The notes: generated from the sequence alone by a model not told the origin. A stretch of DNA of 64,000 nucleotides from Desulforadius tongensis (GCF_016907915.1 NZ_JAFBCW010000002.1:62001-126000); one strand, 5' to 3'. Positions 43,754 through 52,862 are shown, counted from the first letter of the stretch. Program-made: numbers and translations.

Positions 43754-44410
43754 ATGGAAGTTGTTATTGTAGCTATAACTTATATGAAAAATGGTTTCTG
43801 TTTTGCTGGTATATCAAAGGACGGGAATTGGGTTCGACCTGTTCTTCCCAATAAAGGTCAATGGAAAAGTCTTTATTATGAAAATGGAAGACCAATTTGC
43901 ATTGGAGATGTAATTGAAGTTAATGGAAGAGGAAGACCTTATCCACCACACACAGAGGATGTAGAGGTAAAACGGTTTTGTAAAATCAGAAAAATGGAAC
44001 ATAATGAATTGATTAGTTTCTTAACTGATAATGCTGAAAATGAGCCAGACTTAAGAAACACTCTAGAAAGGAATAACAGATCCCTATGCATAGTCAATGC
44101 CCAATCTTTTAGAAAGGTATATGTCGATAAGTATGACAAGAAAAAAACTCGTGTAAGCTTTGTTTTTAACAATAAAGAGTATGAAAATACAACTTTAAAA
44201 AAAGGTTTTCCTTGCACGTGTTTACATTGGAGGACTATCCAAAGCCAAGCATTAGAATATCCAAAAAAATTTAAAAAAATCTTTATTTCAATTGGCCTTG
44301 CAAGGGGGTTTACCGGCGATGATGGAGTGTGGGTACATCCAGCACCAATGATTATATCAATTATTACAGACCCACCTTTGCCAGGTGGGATAAATTATCT
44401 AAATCCATAG
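43754..44410 (+). CDS. dual OB domain protein
   Basis: A 218-residue protein that looks like the dual-OB family. The N-terminus VVIVAITYMKNGFCFAGISK is followed by the characteristic GNWVRPVLP, then GDVIEVNG and a long charged middle. The C-terminus is GDDGVWVHPAPMIISIITDPP. OB folds usually bind nucleic acid or nucleotides. It follows the DUF488 gene by 14 bases with a TTGGAGGAAA ribosome site, forming a compact three-gene cassette. The family name is my reading of these motifs; function is not known. Confidence 0.65.
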   Translation: MEVVIVAITYMKNGFCFAGISKDGNWVRPVLPNKGQWKSLYYENGRPICIGDVIEVNGRGRPYPPHTEDVEVKRFCKIRKMEHNELISFLTDNAENEPDLRNTLERNNRSLCIVNAQSFRKVYVDKYDKKKTRVSFVFNNKEYENTTLKKGFPCTCLHWRTIQSQALEYPKKFKKIFISIGLARGFTGDDGVWVHPAPMIISIITDPPLPGGINYLNP

Positions 44411-44825
44411 TATACTGCAAATATTGCCAATAATCAAAAAGTTCTTTCTTAGAGTTTGGTGGATAGCCAGTTAAATGGGGATGCTGGATACAGGCTATAG
44501 GTATATTATGTAGAGGCAATGAGCAAGTAAGTTTTCTAAAAAAGGCCTTAAGGGAAGATTTTCATATTGATTCTCAGACCATCAGTAATAATGAAGATGA
44601 ACATAATAGGGAGTTTAAATTGTTTTGTGTAAATGGGTAATTCCGTTGAATAATGGTTAACCTTATAATGGCTCTTACCCTCTGGGAGGATAGGGCTCTG
44701 CTGGAGAGCAACCCGAGCGCCCAGACGGGGTTCTGCCGGGGATACGGTGGGGGGCATCTAGTTATGCCCCCCTTACACAAAACTTTTTACATTCTCAGGG
44801 CATCCTATCAGCATTACCTCTCCTT
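44411..44825. other. non-coding stretch with possible decayed gene and GC-rich island
   Basis: This 415-base stretch has no convincing gene. One reading frame (about 44476-44640) is open without a good start or ribosome site and ends REFKLFCVNG-stop; it may be the tail of a decayed gene. From about 44680 the composition turns sharply GC-rich with several potential hairpins, ending in a perfect 9-bp stem at 44749-44772. Such a contrast inside AT-rich DNA suggests a foreign insertion end or a structured RNA. Confidence 0.45.
44749..44772. repeat. perfect inverted repeat, 9-bp stem
   Basis: GGGGGGCAT (44749-44757), loop CTAGTT, ATGCCCCCC (44764-44772). It is followed on the plus side by TTACACAAAACTTTTT, too far from the stem for a standard terminator. 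It closes the GC-rich island that starts near 44680. Confidence 0.6.
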
Positions 44826-45866
44826 TTAAAATTTGTCTATTACTATTCCCAAAGCTGCTGCTTTAATATAATTTTCATTCCTTAATAGCTTCATAGAAGC
44901 AGTATCGCCCGTAACTACCACTCCTATAACTCTAATATCATCTTTAGTAATTTTCCCTTTATCATTGCTCAACCTATCATAGAGCCTTTGGAATTGTGGC
45001 TGATAACGGTTTTTTTGATTTAAACCAAAATTAATAGCATTAATGAAGGAACGGCGGGGGTCTTCTATTGTTATTCCCTGGGAAGTAACTCCCTTCATTC
45101 CATATACCTCATTAGCAAACAAAATGCTTGGTTCTTGATATACTTTTTCACCGGTTTTTTGCCCATCATTGCCTATTAATTTTTCATAGCGACCTTTCAT
45201 TTTGTTTAAATCTTCTTCATTGTAAGTGTTGACCCAGTACCAAACTGTTTTTACTTCACCGGGGAGCATTGCTTGCACTTCTTCGAGACTGTAATCCCGG
45301 TCAAACGAAAGTGCCATTTCAAGGTATTTGTCTTCTCCAATCTCTTCCAGCATGGCCAGGTCGTTTTGATAGGTTTTATATTCAATGTAGGGGTGATAAA
45401 ATTTCATTTCTCTATTACCAACTCTATTATAATAACTGTATTCATCTTCAGCTGCAATCTGGGTCAATTGTCCTCTAGCTGAATGTCCGGAAATGCCTGG
45501 AACAATTGGAATAATATGATATTGAATTTTGTAAGTTCCATTGTATACAGGCCTACTGCCAACAATTCTATGAGTAACATACTCTAACTCTCCTGTAAGA
45601 AAACCATCATTGGTTTGATACTGACTCATATACGTGTTTGGTCTGGCTACTAAATCAAAATTTTGTTCACTTGCTAATTCATTATTGGCGGTACGGTTCA
45701 GCATCACCGCATTGATAATAACAAATGCTGCACTTAATAGTAAAAAAACAAGTAAACTAACAGCAGTTGTTCTAAGTAAAGTAAATAATTTAGCCTTTTG
45801 TAATATCTTTTTGGTTTCATTGCTGTTAAAATCAAAGGTATCTGTCAATTTTTTTTCATCATTCAT
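44826..45866 (-). CDS. anti-sigma factor with sigma-regulator domains
   Basis: A 346-residue membrane protein encoded just after an ECF sigma gene and overlapping it by 8 bases. The first 50 residues are cytosolic, with FDFNSNETKKILQKAKLFTLLRTT resembling the Sigma_reg_N motif. One membrane helix (about 31-53) follows, and the rest is an extracellular Sigma_reg_C-type domain. It probably holds the sigma factor at the membrane until a surface signal is sensed. The signal is unknown. Assignment rests on these motifs and the operon partner. Confidence 0.8.
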   Translation of the reverse strand: MNDEKKLTDTFDFNSNETKKILQKAKLFTLLRTTAVSLLVFLLLSAAFVIINAVMLNRTANNELASEQNFDLVARPNTYMSQYQTNDGFLTGELEYVTHRIVGSRPVYNGTYKIQYHIIPIVPGISGHSARGQLTQIAAEDEYSYYNRVGNREMKFYHPYIEYKTYQNDLAMLEEIGEDKYLEMALSFDRDYSLEEVQAMLPGEVKTVWYWVNTYNEEDLNKMKGRYEKLIGNDGQKTGEKVYQEPSILFANEVYGMKGVTSQGITIEDPRRSFINAINFGLNQKNRYQPQFQRLYDRLSNDKGKITKDDIRVIGVVVTGDTASMKLLRNENYIKAAALGIVIDKF

Positions 45867-46371
45867 AATTTAATTCCCTCCAGATATCCATAAATTTTTG
45901 TTTGGCCCTGTAAAGGTAAGTTTTCACTGTTTGCTCATTAATGTACAGCAGCTCTGCTATTTCCCGATAGGAAAGTCCTACTACATACTTTAAAACCAGC
46001 AGGTTTTTATATATTGAATTTAAATCGTCTAACACCCGGGATACCTGTTTCTTTTTCTCACTATCCAAAACATAACTTTCAGGAAGATAATCTGCAGCCG
46101 GCATATTATTTAAAATGCTTTCAACCTCCAGCGAAGCTAGCGGAAGCTTCTTATTTTTTCTGCACAAGTCATAGTAACGATTTAAGGCTACTTTAAAAAG
46201 CCAGGAAACCATTTTATCTGAATCAATGGTTTCCAAATGAATAATGGCTTTAAAGAGAGTATCCTGCACAATATCTTCAGCATCAGCGTGACTGCAGCCT
46301 ATTTTAATAAGGTATTTGTAAATAATGTTCATTTTGCTTGTGAACATTTTTTCTAATATTTCATTACTCAT
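45859..46371 (-). CDS. ECF-type RNA polymerase sigma factor
   Basis: A 170-residue sigma-70 family protein of extracytoplasmic-function type. Region 2 includes ADAEDIVQDTLFKAIIHLETID and MVSWLFKVALNRYYDLCRKNKK, which contact the -10. Region 4 ends with the helix-turn-helix VGLSYREIAELLYINEQTVKTYLYRAKQKF. It starts at ATG 46371 after GGGGGCGAAA. It is expressed with its anti-sigma factor, so the pair is probably autoregulated. Targets are not evident; the FetAB-like and DUF3784 genes next door are possible. Confidence 0.93.
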   Translation of the reverse strand: MSNEILEKMFTSKMNIIYKYLIKIGCSHADAEDIVQDTLFKAIIHLETIDSDKMVSWLFKVALNRYYDLCRKNKKLPLASLEVESILNNMPAADYLPESYVLDSEKKKQVSRVLDDLNSIYKNLLVLKYVVGLSYREIAELLYINEQTVKTYLYRAKQKFMDIWRELNYE

Positions 46372-46703
46372 TTTCGCCCCCTAGAAGTTTTGAGTAATTG
46401 GAATGCATTCCTTGTTAGTCATTTATATAACGGTTTAGCTCTAAAAAAGTATACAACTTCTTAGTGAAATTTTTTAAATTTATTTTGTTTTCCGATGGTG
46501 TCGAAAAAAATTCCCTATGTATTGATGAAATTAAGCACCACGAATAAACTTAAGGAATTCACTTGCCCGGTGGGAACAACTATGCTATCTATAATATAGA
46601 TTTATGTAGTTCAAGTCACATTAACAGCGATTTATAATCTCGGGAGCGGGTATGGACAGGACTTTGGCAGTGGCGGCCGGGGAAGATGAAAAAAGGAGTT
46701 GGT
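46372..46703. other. divergent intergenic region between sigma factor and DUF3784 gene
   Basis: 332 mostly AT-rich bases between divergent genes, so promoters for both directions must lie here. Two plus-strand TATAAT words occur at about 46588-46593 and 46633-46638, neither with a good -35. No ECF-type promoter could be assigned with confidence. The last 50 bases before the gene are suddenly GC-rich. No gene seen. Confidence 0.5.
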
Positions 46704-47003
46704 ATGATGTTTGTACAGATTATATTTTCTTTAACCGGCATTATGATGCTGTTTTTTGGCTATTTTATTTGGAAGCATAAAATGTTATCGCTGTTAGCAG
46801 GATATGATGAAGGAAAAGTAGCTGACAAGGAGGGTCTGGCCAAATATGCGGGGTCAAACTTAATTTTGATGGGTATTCTTATTTTGCTGATTTCCGTTAT
46901 AGGCATGATTTTAAAGGCAAATACTGCTGTACCTTATCTGTTAATAGTTGTATTCATAACCATTAGAATGGTGGTTGGATGTAGAAAATTTGAAAAAAGA
47001 TAG
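46704..47003 (+). CDS. small membrane protein, DUF3784-like
   Basis: A 99-residue protein with three predicted membrane helices, resembling DUF3784 proteins of Firmicutes. It begins MMFVQIIFSLTGIMMLFFGYF and has the motif AGYDEGKVADKEGLAKYAG between helices one and two, which is conserved in the family. ATG 46704 (or 46707) is chosen because AAAGGAG lies 5-8 bases upstream; an earlier ATG at 46686 has no site. Function unknown. A terminator separates it from the ABC genes. Confidence 0.75.
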   Translation: MMFVQIIFSLTGIMMLFFGYFIWKHKMLSLLAGYDEGKVADKEGLAKYAGSNLILMGILILLISVIGMILKANTAVPYLLIVVFITIRMVVGCRKFEKR

Positions 47004-47099
47004 AGAATGAACGGAACCCTTGAAACGGCTGCCGCAGCTTAATAGATGGGTAAAAGTGTTATCTTATATATATATATATATTATGGTAAAGATTTAAAC

Positions 47100-47134
47100 A
47101 ACTGGCTGGCTGATGAGCCGGTTATTTTTATTTT
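47100..47134 (+). terminator. terminator before the FetAB-like genes
   Basis: AACTGGCT (47100-47107) pairs with AGCCGGTT (47116-47123), loop of 8, then ATTTTTATTTT. It ends the DUF3784 transcript. Confidence 0.7.
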
Positions 47135-47220
47135 GGTACTGTATTATGATGAAAAGTATGATGAAATACTTATGCGCCGAGCAGAATTATAGCAGGTTAT
47201 CCAAAAAAGGGGAGGTTATT

Positions 47221-47847
47221 ATGTTTCAGCTGGAAGGTGTTAAATATAAAAATATATTAGATATCAAGCAGCTCTCTATTCCCGCAAATAAAATCACCTG
47301 TATTGTGGGTGAAAGCGGCAGCGGAAAAACAACTTTACTAAAGCTTCTGAACAAAATGATAAGCTGCAGCGAAGGAGAAATTTTTTATAACAATGATGCG
47401 ATTAGTACAATCAATTCCATAGAATTAAGGCGTAAAGTGGTTATGCTTCCTCAAGTGCCTGCTGTTTTTCCTGGAACCGTTAAAGAAAATTTACTGATCG
47501 GGTTGAAATTCTCTGAAAAGCCGGCGGTAAATGACGAAAAACTATCTGCCGTCTTGAACATGGTTCAGCTAAATAAGCCCCTTGATGAAGATGCCGATAA
47601 ACTTTCCGGTGGTGAAAAACAAAGATTAGCCCTGGGAAGGGTTATTTTGATGGATCCTGAAATCTTTCTGTTAGATGAACCTTCTTCCGCTCTGGATGAA
47701 GATACAGAGCAAAATATTATAGAAAAATTGGTTCATTATATAAAAGAAACAAACAAAACACTTATTATGGTTACTCACTCTAAAAAAATAGCCCGGGCCT
47801 ATGCAGACAATATTATTGAGATTAAAAACGGCAGAGTTTTAAATTAA
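47221..47847 (+). CDS. ABC transporter ATP-binding protein, FetA/YbbL-like
   Basis: A 208-residue short ATPase. It has Walker A GESGSGKTTLL, Q-loop LPQVPAVFPGTVKENL, signature LSGGEKQRLALGR and Walker B IFLLDEPSSALDEDT. ATG 47221 is preferred because GGGGAGG lies just upstream; longer in-frame readings back to 47113 lack a site. With the following UPF0014 permease it forms a FetAB-type pair, linked to iron export and oxidative stress in E. coli. The substrate here is inferred from that family only. Confidence 0.85.
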   Translation: MFQLEGVKYKNILDIKQLSIPANKITCIVGESGSGKTTLLKLLNKMISCSEGEIFYNNDAISTINSIELRRKVVMLPQVPAVFPGTVKENLLIGLKFSEKPAVNDEKLSAVLNMVQLNKPLDEDADKLSGGEKQRLALGRVILMDPEIFLLDEPSSALDEDTEQNIIEKLVHYIKETNKTLIMVTHSKKIARAYADNIIEIKNGRVLN

Positions 47848-47862
47848 AAGGGAGAATAGTAA

Positions 47863-48645
47863 ATGGATAAGGTTATTAATCTTCAGATATGGCAGTTGGC
47901 TGCAGCCTATATATTTATTGTAATTTTATTGGTTATTGTTAAGTTAAAGGGGATTCCAAGGGAAAAAGAAATTCTTATTTCTTCTGCCCGCATGACTCTG
48001 CAGTTGATTCTGACCGGATACATTCTTATGTATATTTTTCAGAACAGTAACCCGGTCTTCACCGTTATTGTTATAGGGGTTATGGAGGCTTTTGCCATTT
48101 ATAATGTTTTTAAGCGGGTAAAAGTAAAACTTTCACCAAAAATCAAAAGAATTATTGCCATCTCCATGGTGTTAGGTACAACATCCAGTCTTTTATATTT
48201 TATTATTGTGGTGATAAATCTATCTCCATGGTATGACCCGAGATATTTTATCCCCATTGCCGGAATGCTTATCGGGAACTCAATGACGGGTATTTCCTTA
48301 GGTGTAAGCAGGCTTGTTGATGGAATGACTGCTCAAAAGCATTTGATAGAGTCTGCTCTAATGCTGGGAGCAACACCCAAAATGGCGGCAAAAGAAATTG
48401 TAGATAATGCCTTTGATTCAGCCATCCTGCCCACAATCAATTCTATGGTGGGAATGGGCATTGTATTTTTACCCGGGATGATGACAGGTCAAATTCTCTC
48501 TGGAGTATCACCTGTTACTGCCATTGAATATCAAATAGCCGTTATGCTTGGTATACTTGGCAGTGTGGCCTTAACTGTTATTTTATTTGTCCAATTAGGG
48601 TATAAGACATTTTTTAATGAGCAGCAGCAGCTTGATATTTCCTGA
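47863..48645 (+). CDS. ABC transporter permease, UPF0014 / FetB-like
   Basis: A 260-residue membrane protein with about seven helices from the UPF0014 (FetB/YbbM) family. Family marks include ARMTLQLILTGYIL near the N-terminus, GMLIGNSMTGISLGVSRL and EIVDNAFDSAILPTINSMVGMGIVFLPGMMTGQILSG. It starts at ATG 47863 after AAAAGGGAG, 16 bases after the ATPase stop. It probably exports metal ions (iron in the E. coli homologue). Confidence 0.88.
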   Translation: MDKVINLQIWQLAAAYIFIVILLVIVKLKGIPREKEILISSARMTLQLILTGYILMYIFQNSNPVFTVIVIGVMEAFAIYNVFKRVKVKLSPKIKRIIAISMVLGTTSSLLYFIIVVINLSPWYDPRYFIPIAGMLIGNSMTGISLGVSRLVDGMTAQKHLIESALMLGATPKMAAKEIVDNAFDSAILPTINSMVGMGIVFLPGMMTGQILSGVSPVTAIEYQIAVMLGILGSVALTVILFVQLGYKTFFNEQQQLDIS

Positions 48646-48673
48646 GAACAGGGGTGATACCTGGGAAAAACTG

Positions 48674-48705
48674 ACCCCGCCAATATCGTGTTGGCGGGGT
48701 TTTTA
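48674..48705. terminator. bidirectional terminator between FetB-like and POT genes
   Basis: A perfect 10-bp stem ACCCCGCCAA / TTGGCGGGGT (48674-48683 / 48691-48700) is followed by T5 on the plus strand. On the minus strand it is followed by CAGTTTTTCCC. It lies between convergent genes. Confidence 0.88.
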
Positions 48706-48717
48706 ATTTGCGGTGTT

Positions 48718-50226
48718 TTAAGCACTTTGTTCACTTGTTCCAGCTGCAGCCTGTTTGGCACTGCTGCCTTCAATCATGCGCCGCAATACGGGTACTGTTA
48801 AAATCATAATTAAGGCAATAACGGCTGTAGCTTCACCGATTTGCAGAAATACCCTGGAATAGATGGGTAAGGTTTGTAAGGGATCGGTAACCCCTTTAGG
48901 TGCAGCCGTCAGGGTGGCTACCCAAGCACCGATAACACCGGATGCAGCGGTAGTTAAGAACCATGCTCCCATGATAAATCCTACCATCCGCTGGGGAACG
49001 AGCTTAGCTACCATGGATAAGCCCAAGCCGCTGATTAAAAGTTCGCCCACACTTTGGAAGAAGTAGCTGCCAACCAACCACCACACGGAAACAATGCCCT
49101 GGGAGTTGGCAAAGTAAGCGCCTAAGGGCAGAATCAGGAAGCTGATGGCACACAAAACCATTCCAAGGGCAAATTTTGCCGGCATGGACAAATCGCGGCC
49201 CTGTTTGCCGTAGTGGGCAAATAAATATGCAAAGAGCGGGCTGGCTACAGTAATCCAGAAAGGATTTAACGCCTGAAAGGCTTCCGGATTACTGATATTA
49301 ATACCTAAAATAGAATGTTCCACATTCTTGATGGCAAAAAAGTTTAATGAAGTAGGCATCTGCTGGTATAAAGTGAAGAACACCACTGCCTGGATCATTA
49401 AAATAAAGGCTGCAATCATTTTACTGCGTTCAATACCACGACTTTTAAAAACTTCTTTAAAGAAAATGCCAAATACGGTAACTCCTATGAGCAGCAATAA
49501 CCAGTGGGCCACGGTAATATTTTGCAGCATATAGGTTGCAAATCCAATGGCAAGCGCTTCACCCACAAGCACCACAGCAAGATTTCGGTAACTTAATGGA
49601 GCTAAGCCAACGGGGGAATCAATGTCCTTAACCAGGTGGCGGAAGAAAATAAAGCTGGAAAGAGATATCAGTAATCCTACCGCACAAACATAAAATCCAA
49701 CATTAAGACCATAAATGCCGGACAGAATGGGTACAAGAACCATAGAAATAAAGGAACCGATATTAATAGACATATAATACAAGGTAAATGCCCCGTCTAA
49801 GCGGGGATCGTCTTTTTCATACAGCTTGGACAGCAAGCTGGAAGGGTTAGCCTTAAACAAACCGTTACCTACTGCCACAAAGGCAAGGGCGATATAAACA
49901 AGGCTTTGATTAAGAGTTGCCATGCCAATCAATATATAGCCTGTCATCATGGTGAGTGCACCCAAAACAATGGTGCGTTTTGTACCCAGTACTTTATCGC
50001 CGATATAACCGCCTATGGCTACAAAACCATAAACCATGGCGCTAAACGCACCGAAAATAGTAAAGGATTCAGCATCACTCATGCCCAGCGATTTAACAAA
50101 AAATGATGCCAGTACTGCCTGTAATCCGTAATAACCAAAACGTTCCCACATTTCCAAAAAGAAAATGATATAAAAGGAACGCGGTTGTTTTAACGAACTG
50201 GTATTGGTAGCAATTTTTGCCGACAT
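48718..50226 (-). CDS. POT/PTR family oligopeptide:proton symporter
   Basis: A 502-residue major-facilitator protein with about twelve to fourteen helices. The N-terminal FFLEMWERFGYYGLQAVL is the POT signature, including the proton-coupling E-x-x-E-R region. PTR2 motif FTLYYMSINIGSFISMVLVPIL follows near residue 150. It imports di- and tripeptides with protons in characterised relatives (DtpT). Start at 50226 after AAAGAGGTG. It stands alone, convergent to the FetB-like gene. Confidence 0.93.
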   Translation of the reverse strand: MSAKIATNTSSLKQPRSFYIIFFLEMWERFGYYGLQAVLASFFVKSLGMSDAESFTIFGAFSAMVYGFVAIGGYIGDKVLGTKRTIVLGALTMMTGYILIGMATLNQSLVYIALAFVAVGNGLFKANPSSLLSKLYEKDDPRLDGAFTLYYMSINIGSFISMVLVPILSGIYGLNVGFYVCAVGLLISLSSFIFFRHLVKDIDSPVGLAPLSYRNLAVVLVGEALAIGFATYMLQNITVAHWLLLLIGVTVFGIFFKEVFKSRGIERSKMIAAFILMIQAVVFFTLYQQMPTSLNFFAIKNVEHSILGINISNPEAFQALNPFWITVASPLFAYLFAHYGKQGRDLSMPAKFALGMVLCAISFLILPLGAYFANSQGIVSVWWLVGSYFFQSVGELLISGLGLSMVAKLVPQRMVGFIMGAWFLTTAASGVIGAWVATLTAAPKGVTDPLQTLPIYSRVFLQIGEATAVIALIMILTVPVLRRMIEGSSAKQAAAGTSEQSA

Positions 50227-50351
50227 TTTTTCACCTCTTTACGTTAATTAGCATTGGCTGCTGGTTAAAATTCCGGCCAATCCTCTCTGCCTGCCCTACT
50301 CAAGCAATACCGGTTACTGCTGATACCAATATAATTTTAAAGGAGTTACTT

Positions 50352-50630
50352 ATGTGGATACTGTACACAAGATACATTGTACTAATATATTCGACAATAG
50401 TCGATATATTTTTTAAATGTGGAATTTATTACAAATTTTTTGCATTCTTTGGAGTCATAATTGTTGTATTCCTGCGGTATGCCTGCCTGGGCAGAGGATT
50501 TATTGCAGATGAAATATGGAATGTTTTTAACAAATTGATGAATAAGCGGCCTGTGTTCACAATTGATGTTCAAATTGACTTATTAATCAAAGGAGCCTAT
50601 AATAAAGCTTTGGTGCAAAGATTTTATTAA
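50352..50630 (+). CDS. small membrane protein of unknown function
   Basis: I do not recognise a family. The 92-residue reading from ATG 50352 is chosen because AAAGGAG lies 7 bases upstream. A longer open frame to 50217 would overlap the promoter and start of the divergent POT gene. It has one or two hydrophobic segments (FFAFFGVIIVVFLRYACL) and a polar C-terminus. The SemiSWEET-like gene follows after 16 bases, so the two are probably co-expressed. Confidence 0.5.
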   Translation: MWILYTRYIVLIYSTIVDIFFKCGIYYKFFAFFGVIIVVFLRYACLGRGFIADEIWNVFNKLMNKRPVFTIDVQIDLLIKGAYNKALVQRFY

Positions 50631-50646
50631 AGGAGATGTCAACGCT

Positions 50647-50907
50647 TTGAGTATTTTTGAAATAATTATGCTGACTTGTTTTGGGGCTGCTTGGCCGTTT
50701 GCGATTTACAAATCATATACTTCAAAATCCACAGAGGGCAAAAGTTTAAGTTTTTTAATTATCTTGTTAATAGGTTATATTGCCGGTGTTTTGCATAAAT
50801 TATTCTACAGCTATGACCAAGTAATTTATTTGTATATTATTAATTTCATTATGGTCTTTATTGATATGATTTTATATTTGAGAAATAGAAAAGCCCGCTC
50901 AAACTAA
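50647..50907 (+). CDS. SemiSWEET-like PQ-loop membrane protein
   Basis: An 86-residue protein with three helices, the size of a SemiSWEET half-transporter that works as a homodimer. The conserved PQ-loop region appears as WPFAIYKSYTSKSTEGKSLSFL, with Pro-Phe in place of Pro-Gln, then LIGYIAGVLHKLFY in helix two. Relatives move sugars or other small molecules, but the substrate is unknown. Start is TTG 50647 behind an excellent AAAGGAGATG site. Confidence 0.7.
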   Translation: MSIFEIIMLTCFGAAWPFAIYKSYTSKSTEGKSLSFLIILLIGYIAGVLHKLFYSYDQVIYLYIINFIMVFIDMILYLRNRKARSN

Positions 50908-51111
50908 CTATTATTTTCGCTTACTTTCTTACTAGTTTGATGAATTCTTAAACCCGGCCCACCATTATTTATTATTCCCCACGCTTTAACCCAGCCAATT
51001 AGATATAAGCAATTTTATTACCCGGTAATATAAAAGATAAAGAGGAATATAGTAAGTGGAGCAATAATAATTATATAAAAAATAATTATATTGAAATTTA
51101 GGTGAATTTTT

Positions 51112-51495
51112 ATGAGATTTAATAGTGAACTGCTGGAGTTCACCGGCTGGATGGGCCTTATTTTACTGGGTATGTGCCTGATTAATTTTTTAGTAAAAGG
51201 AAAGAGTGATAGTCAGCTTATATCGTTTGCTAGAAGAAATCATAAAATAATTGGTTGGCTTTCGCTGGTTGTTTTATCTGTCCACGGTTTTTTAGCATAC
51301 TCTGCAGCATTACCCACCTTGGGGCGAGGTCGTCACTATCACCTGCTGGTAACAATTGGTTGGGGGCAGATAACATGGGCTGTTTTATTGATTATCTGCG
51401 TTTCTTCACTGGTGCTATCTTATAAAATTTTTAAACGTGGGCATTTGCTGATGGTAATGTTATTGGCGCTGCTTGTATTTATTCATGTTTTATAA
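51112..51495 (+). CDS. four-helix membrane protein, possible b-type heme protein
   Basis: A 127-residue protein with four predicted helices. Histidines lie in or beside helices ([25 protein letters not shown] and FIHVL), a layout seen in small cytochrome b561- or ferric-reductase-like domains. Heme binding is inference. It starts at ATG 51112 after TTAGGTG and ends 111 bases before a chemoreceptor gene, with no terminator between. It could be a redox or oxygen input to that receptor. Confidence 0.6.
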   Translation: MRFNSELLEFTGWMGLILLGMCLINFLVKGKSDSQLISFARRNHKIIGWLSLVVLSVHGFLAYSAALPTLGRGRHYHLLVTIGWGQITWAVLLIICVSSLVLSYKIFKRGHLLMVMLLALLVFIHVL

Positions 51496-51605
51496 GAGGG
51501 AAACTGGAAATGGAACAAACGGTTTTCGCTGCCGGTTTTAAGTTGTATAATATTTTCGTGGAATATAAATCCAATTTGGCACTAAAAAGCAAAGGAGGAG
51601 TAGAA

Positions 51606-52793
51606 ATGTCCGAAACAGGAAAAGGGGTCAAAATTAATTTATTTAAAAATGCTAACATCGCTTATTTATTGGTATTTTTGTTTCTTTTGATGTTGGCTTC
51701 TTTTGCTTTTTTATCTTTCTGGGGATTAGATTATGTGAGAACCTCTGGGGATAATGCTGCTTATAATCAGGCAAAAAAAGTTTTTATGCCCGTGTTAGCT
51801 GTTCTGGCAGCAGCCGTCATAACGGCATCTTATTTATTAATTAGACTGCAAAAAGGCATTAAAGCCGTTACAACGGGATTAAAAGAGAAATCCGAACTGC
51901 TGACAAGTAATGCCGAAAGCCTGTCGGCGGTATCAGAGGAAGTGGCTTCATCATCCCAGCAGTTTACAAATACTATGCAGGAAGTGGCAAATGGTGCTTC
52001 ATCCCAGGCCAAGGATCTGAACAATATTGTTAATCTGCTTGGAAATTTGACAAGCAGTATTGAAGAAGTTTATGTTCAGTTAAAAAATGTAAGGGATGAG
52101 ACGGATAATACAAGCAGCAAGGCAAATATTGGAGAACAAGAAATGGACAAGCTGATTGAGTCCATAAATGAAATTAAAAATGCGTTTGAAATTGTTTTTA
52201 GTAAAGTTAATAATCTAATAGTTTCTGTAGAAAAAATAAGTAAGGTATCAGATGTAATAAATGAGCTGTCTGAGCAGACAAATCTTCTTTCATTAAATGC
52301 GGCAATTGAAGCGGCAAGAGCGGGAGAAAGGGGCAGGGGTTTTGCTGTTGTGGCGGAAGAAATACGCAAGCTGGCAGAAGAATCCAAGGAGTCTACTGCA
52401 GAAATTAATAAACTTGTTGCTTCCATACAGTCCGATACCGATGAAGTACTAAATACATCTAAAGATGTAGATGGTTTTATAAAAAACCAAACCGTTTCAA
52501 TTGAGAATACGCTCAATGCCTTTAGGGAAATATTAGAATCCATAGATAAAATTGCGCCGCTTATGGACAAAACATATGAGGGAATGGACAGAATTGTGCA
52601 GTCGAAAGATGATGTATTGGCAAAAGTAGAATCTGCAAGTGCGGTTACCCAGGAAAATGCTGCTGTTTCGGAAGAGGTGGCAGCTTCATCGGAAGAGTTA
52701 TCTGCCTCATCACAGGAAGTGGCTGCAAAAGCACAAGATGTGACGAGAATTGCCGTTGACTTAATGGAGTATAGTAAATCTTTTAAAGTGTAA
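51606..52793 (+). CDS. methyl-accepting chemotaxis protein with minimal sensor region
   Basis: A 395-residue chemoreceptor. ATG 51606 is chosen for the perfect AAAGGAGGAG site; an in-frame ATG at 51510 would add 32 residues. Two membrane helices (about 19-40 and 60-80) enclose only about 20 extracellular residues, so there is no ligand domain, and no HAMP domain is obvious. The signalling tip is [35 protein letters not shown] near residue 225. The C-terminus has the usual [14 protein letters not shown] methylation helix. It may sense through its membrane segment or a partner such as the upstream gene. Confidence 0.88.
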   Translation: MSETGKGVKINLFKNANIAYLLVFLFLLMLASFAFLSFWGLDYVRTSGDNAAYNQAKKVFMPVLAVLAAAVITASYLLIRLQKGIKAVTTGLKEKSELLTSNAESLSAVSEEVASSSQQFTNTMQEVANGASSQAKDLNNIVNLLGNLTSSIEEVYVQLKNVRDETDNTSSKANIGEQEMDKLIESINEIKNAFEIVFSKVNNLIVSVEKISKVSDVINELSEQTNLLSLNAAIEAARAGERGRGFAVVAEEIRKLAEESKESTAEINKLVASIQSDTDEVLNTSKDVDGFIKNQTVSIENTLNAFREILESIDKIAPLMDKTYEGMDRIVQSKDDVLAKVESASAVTQENAAVSEEVAASSEELSASSQEVAAKAQDVTRIAVDLMEYSKSFKV

Positions 52794-52862
52794 AAGCAAA
52801 TGCGGTTTAATGTGTGCTGCCCCGTTATTTGCTGCTCTTTTTAAATTAAGGGGGATAATGTA

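Noticed and set aside
36052..44410. Integrase, tRNA or direct-repeat attachment sites flanking the R-M island
   Set aside because: Looked for and not seen; transfer is suggested only by base composition.
50217..50351. Upstream extension of the small gene at 50352
   Set aside because: It would overlap the start of the divergent POT gene; the internal ATG has a much better ribosome site.
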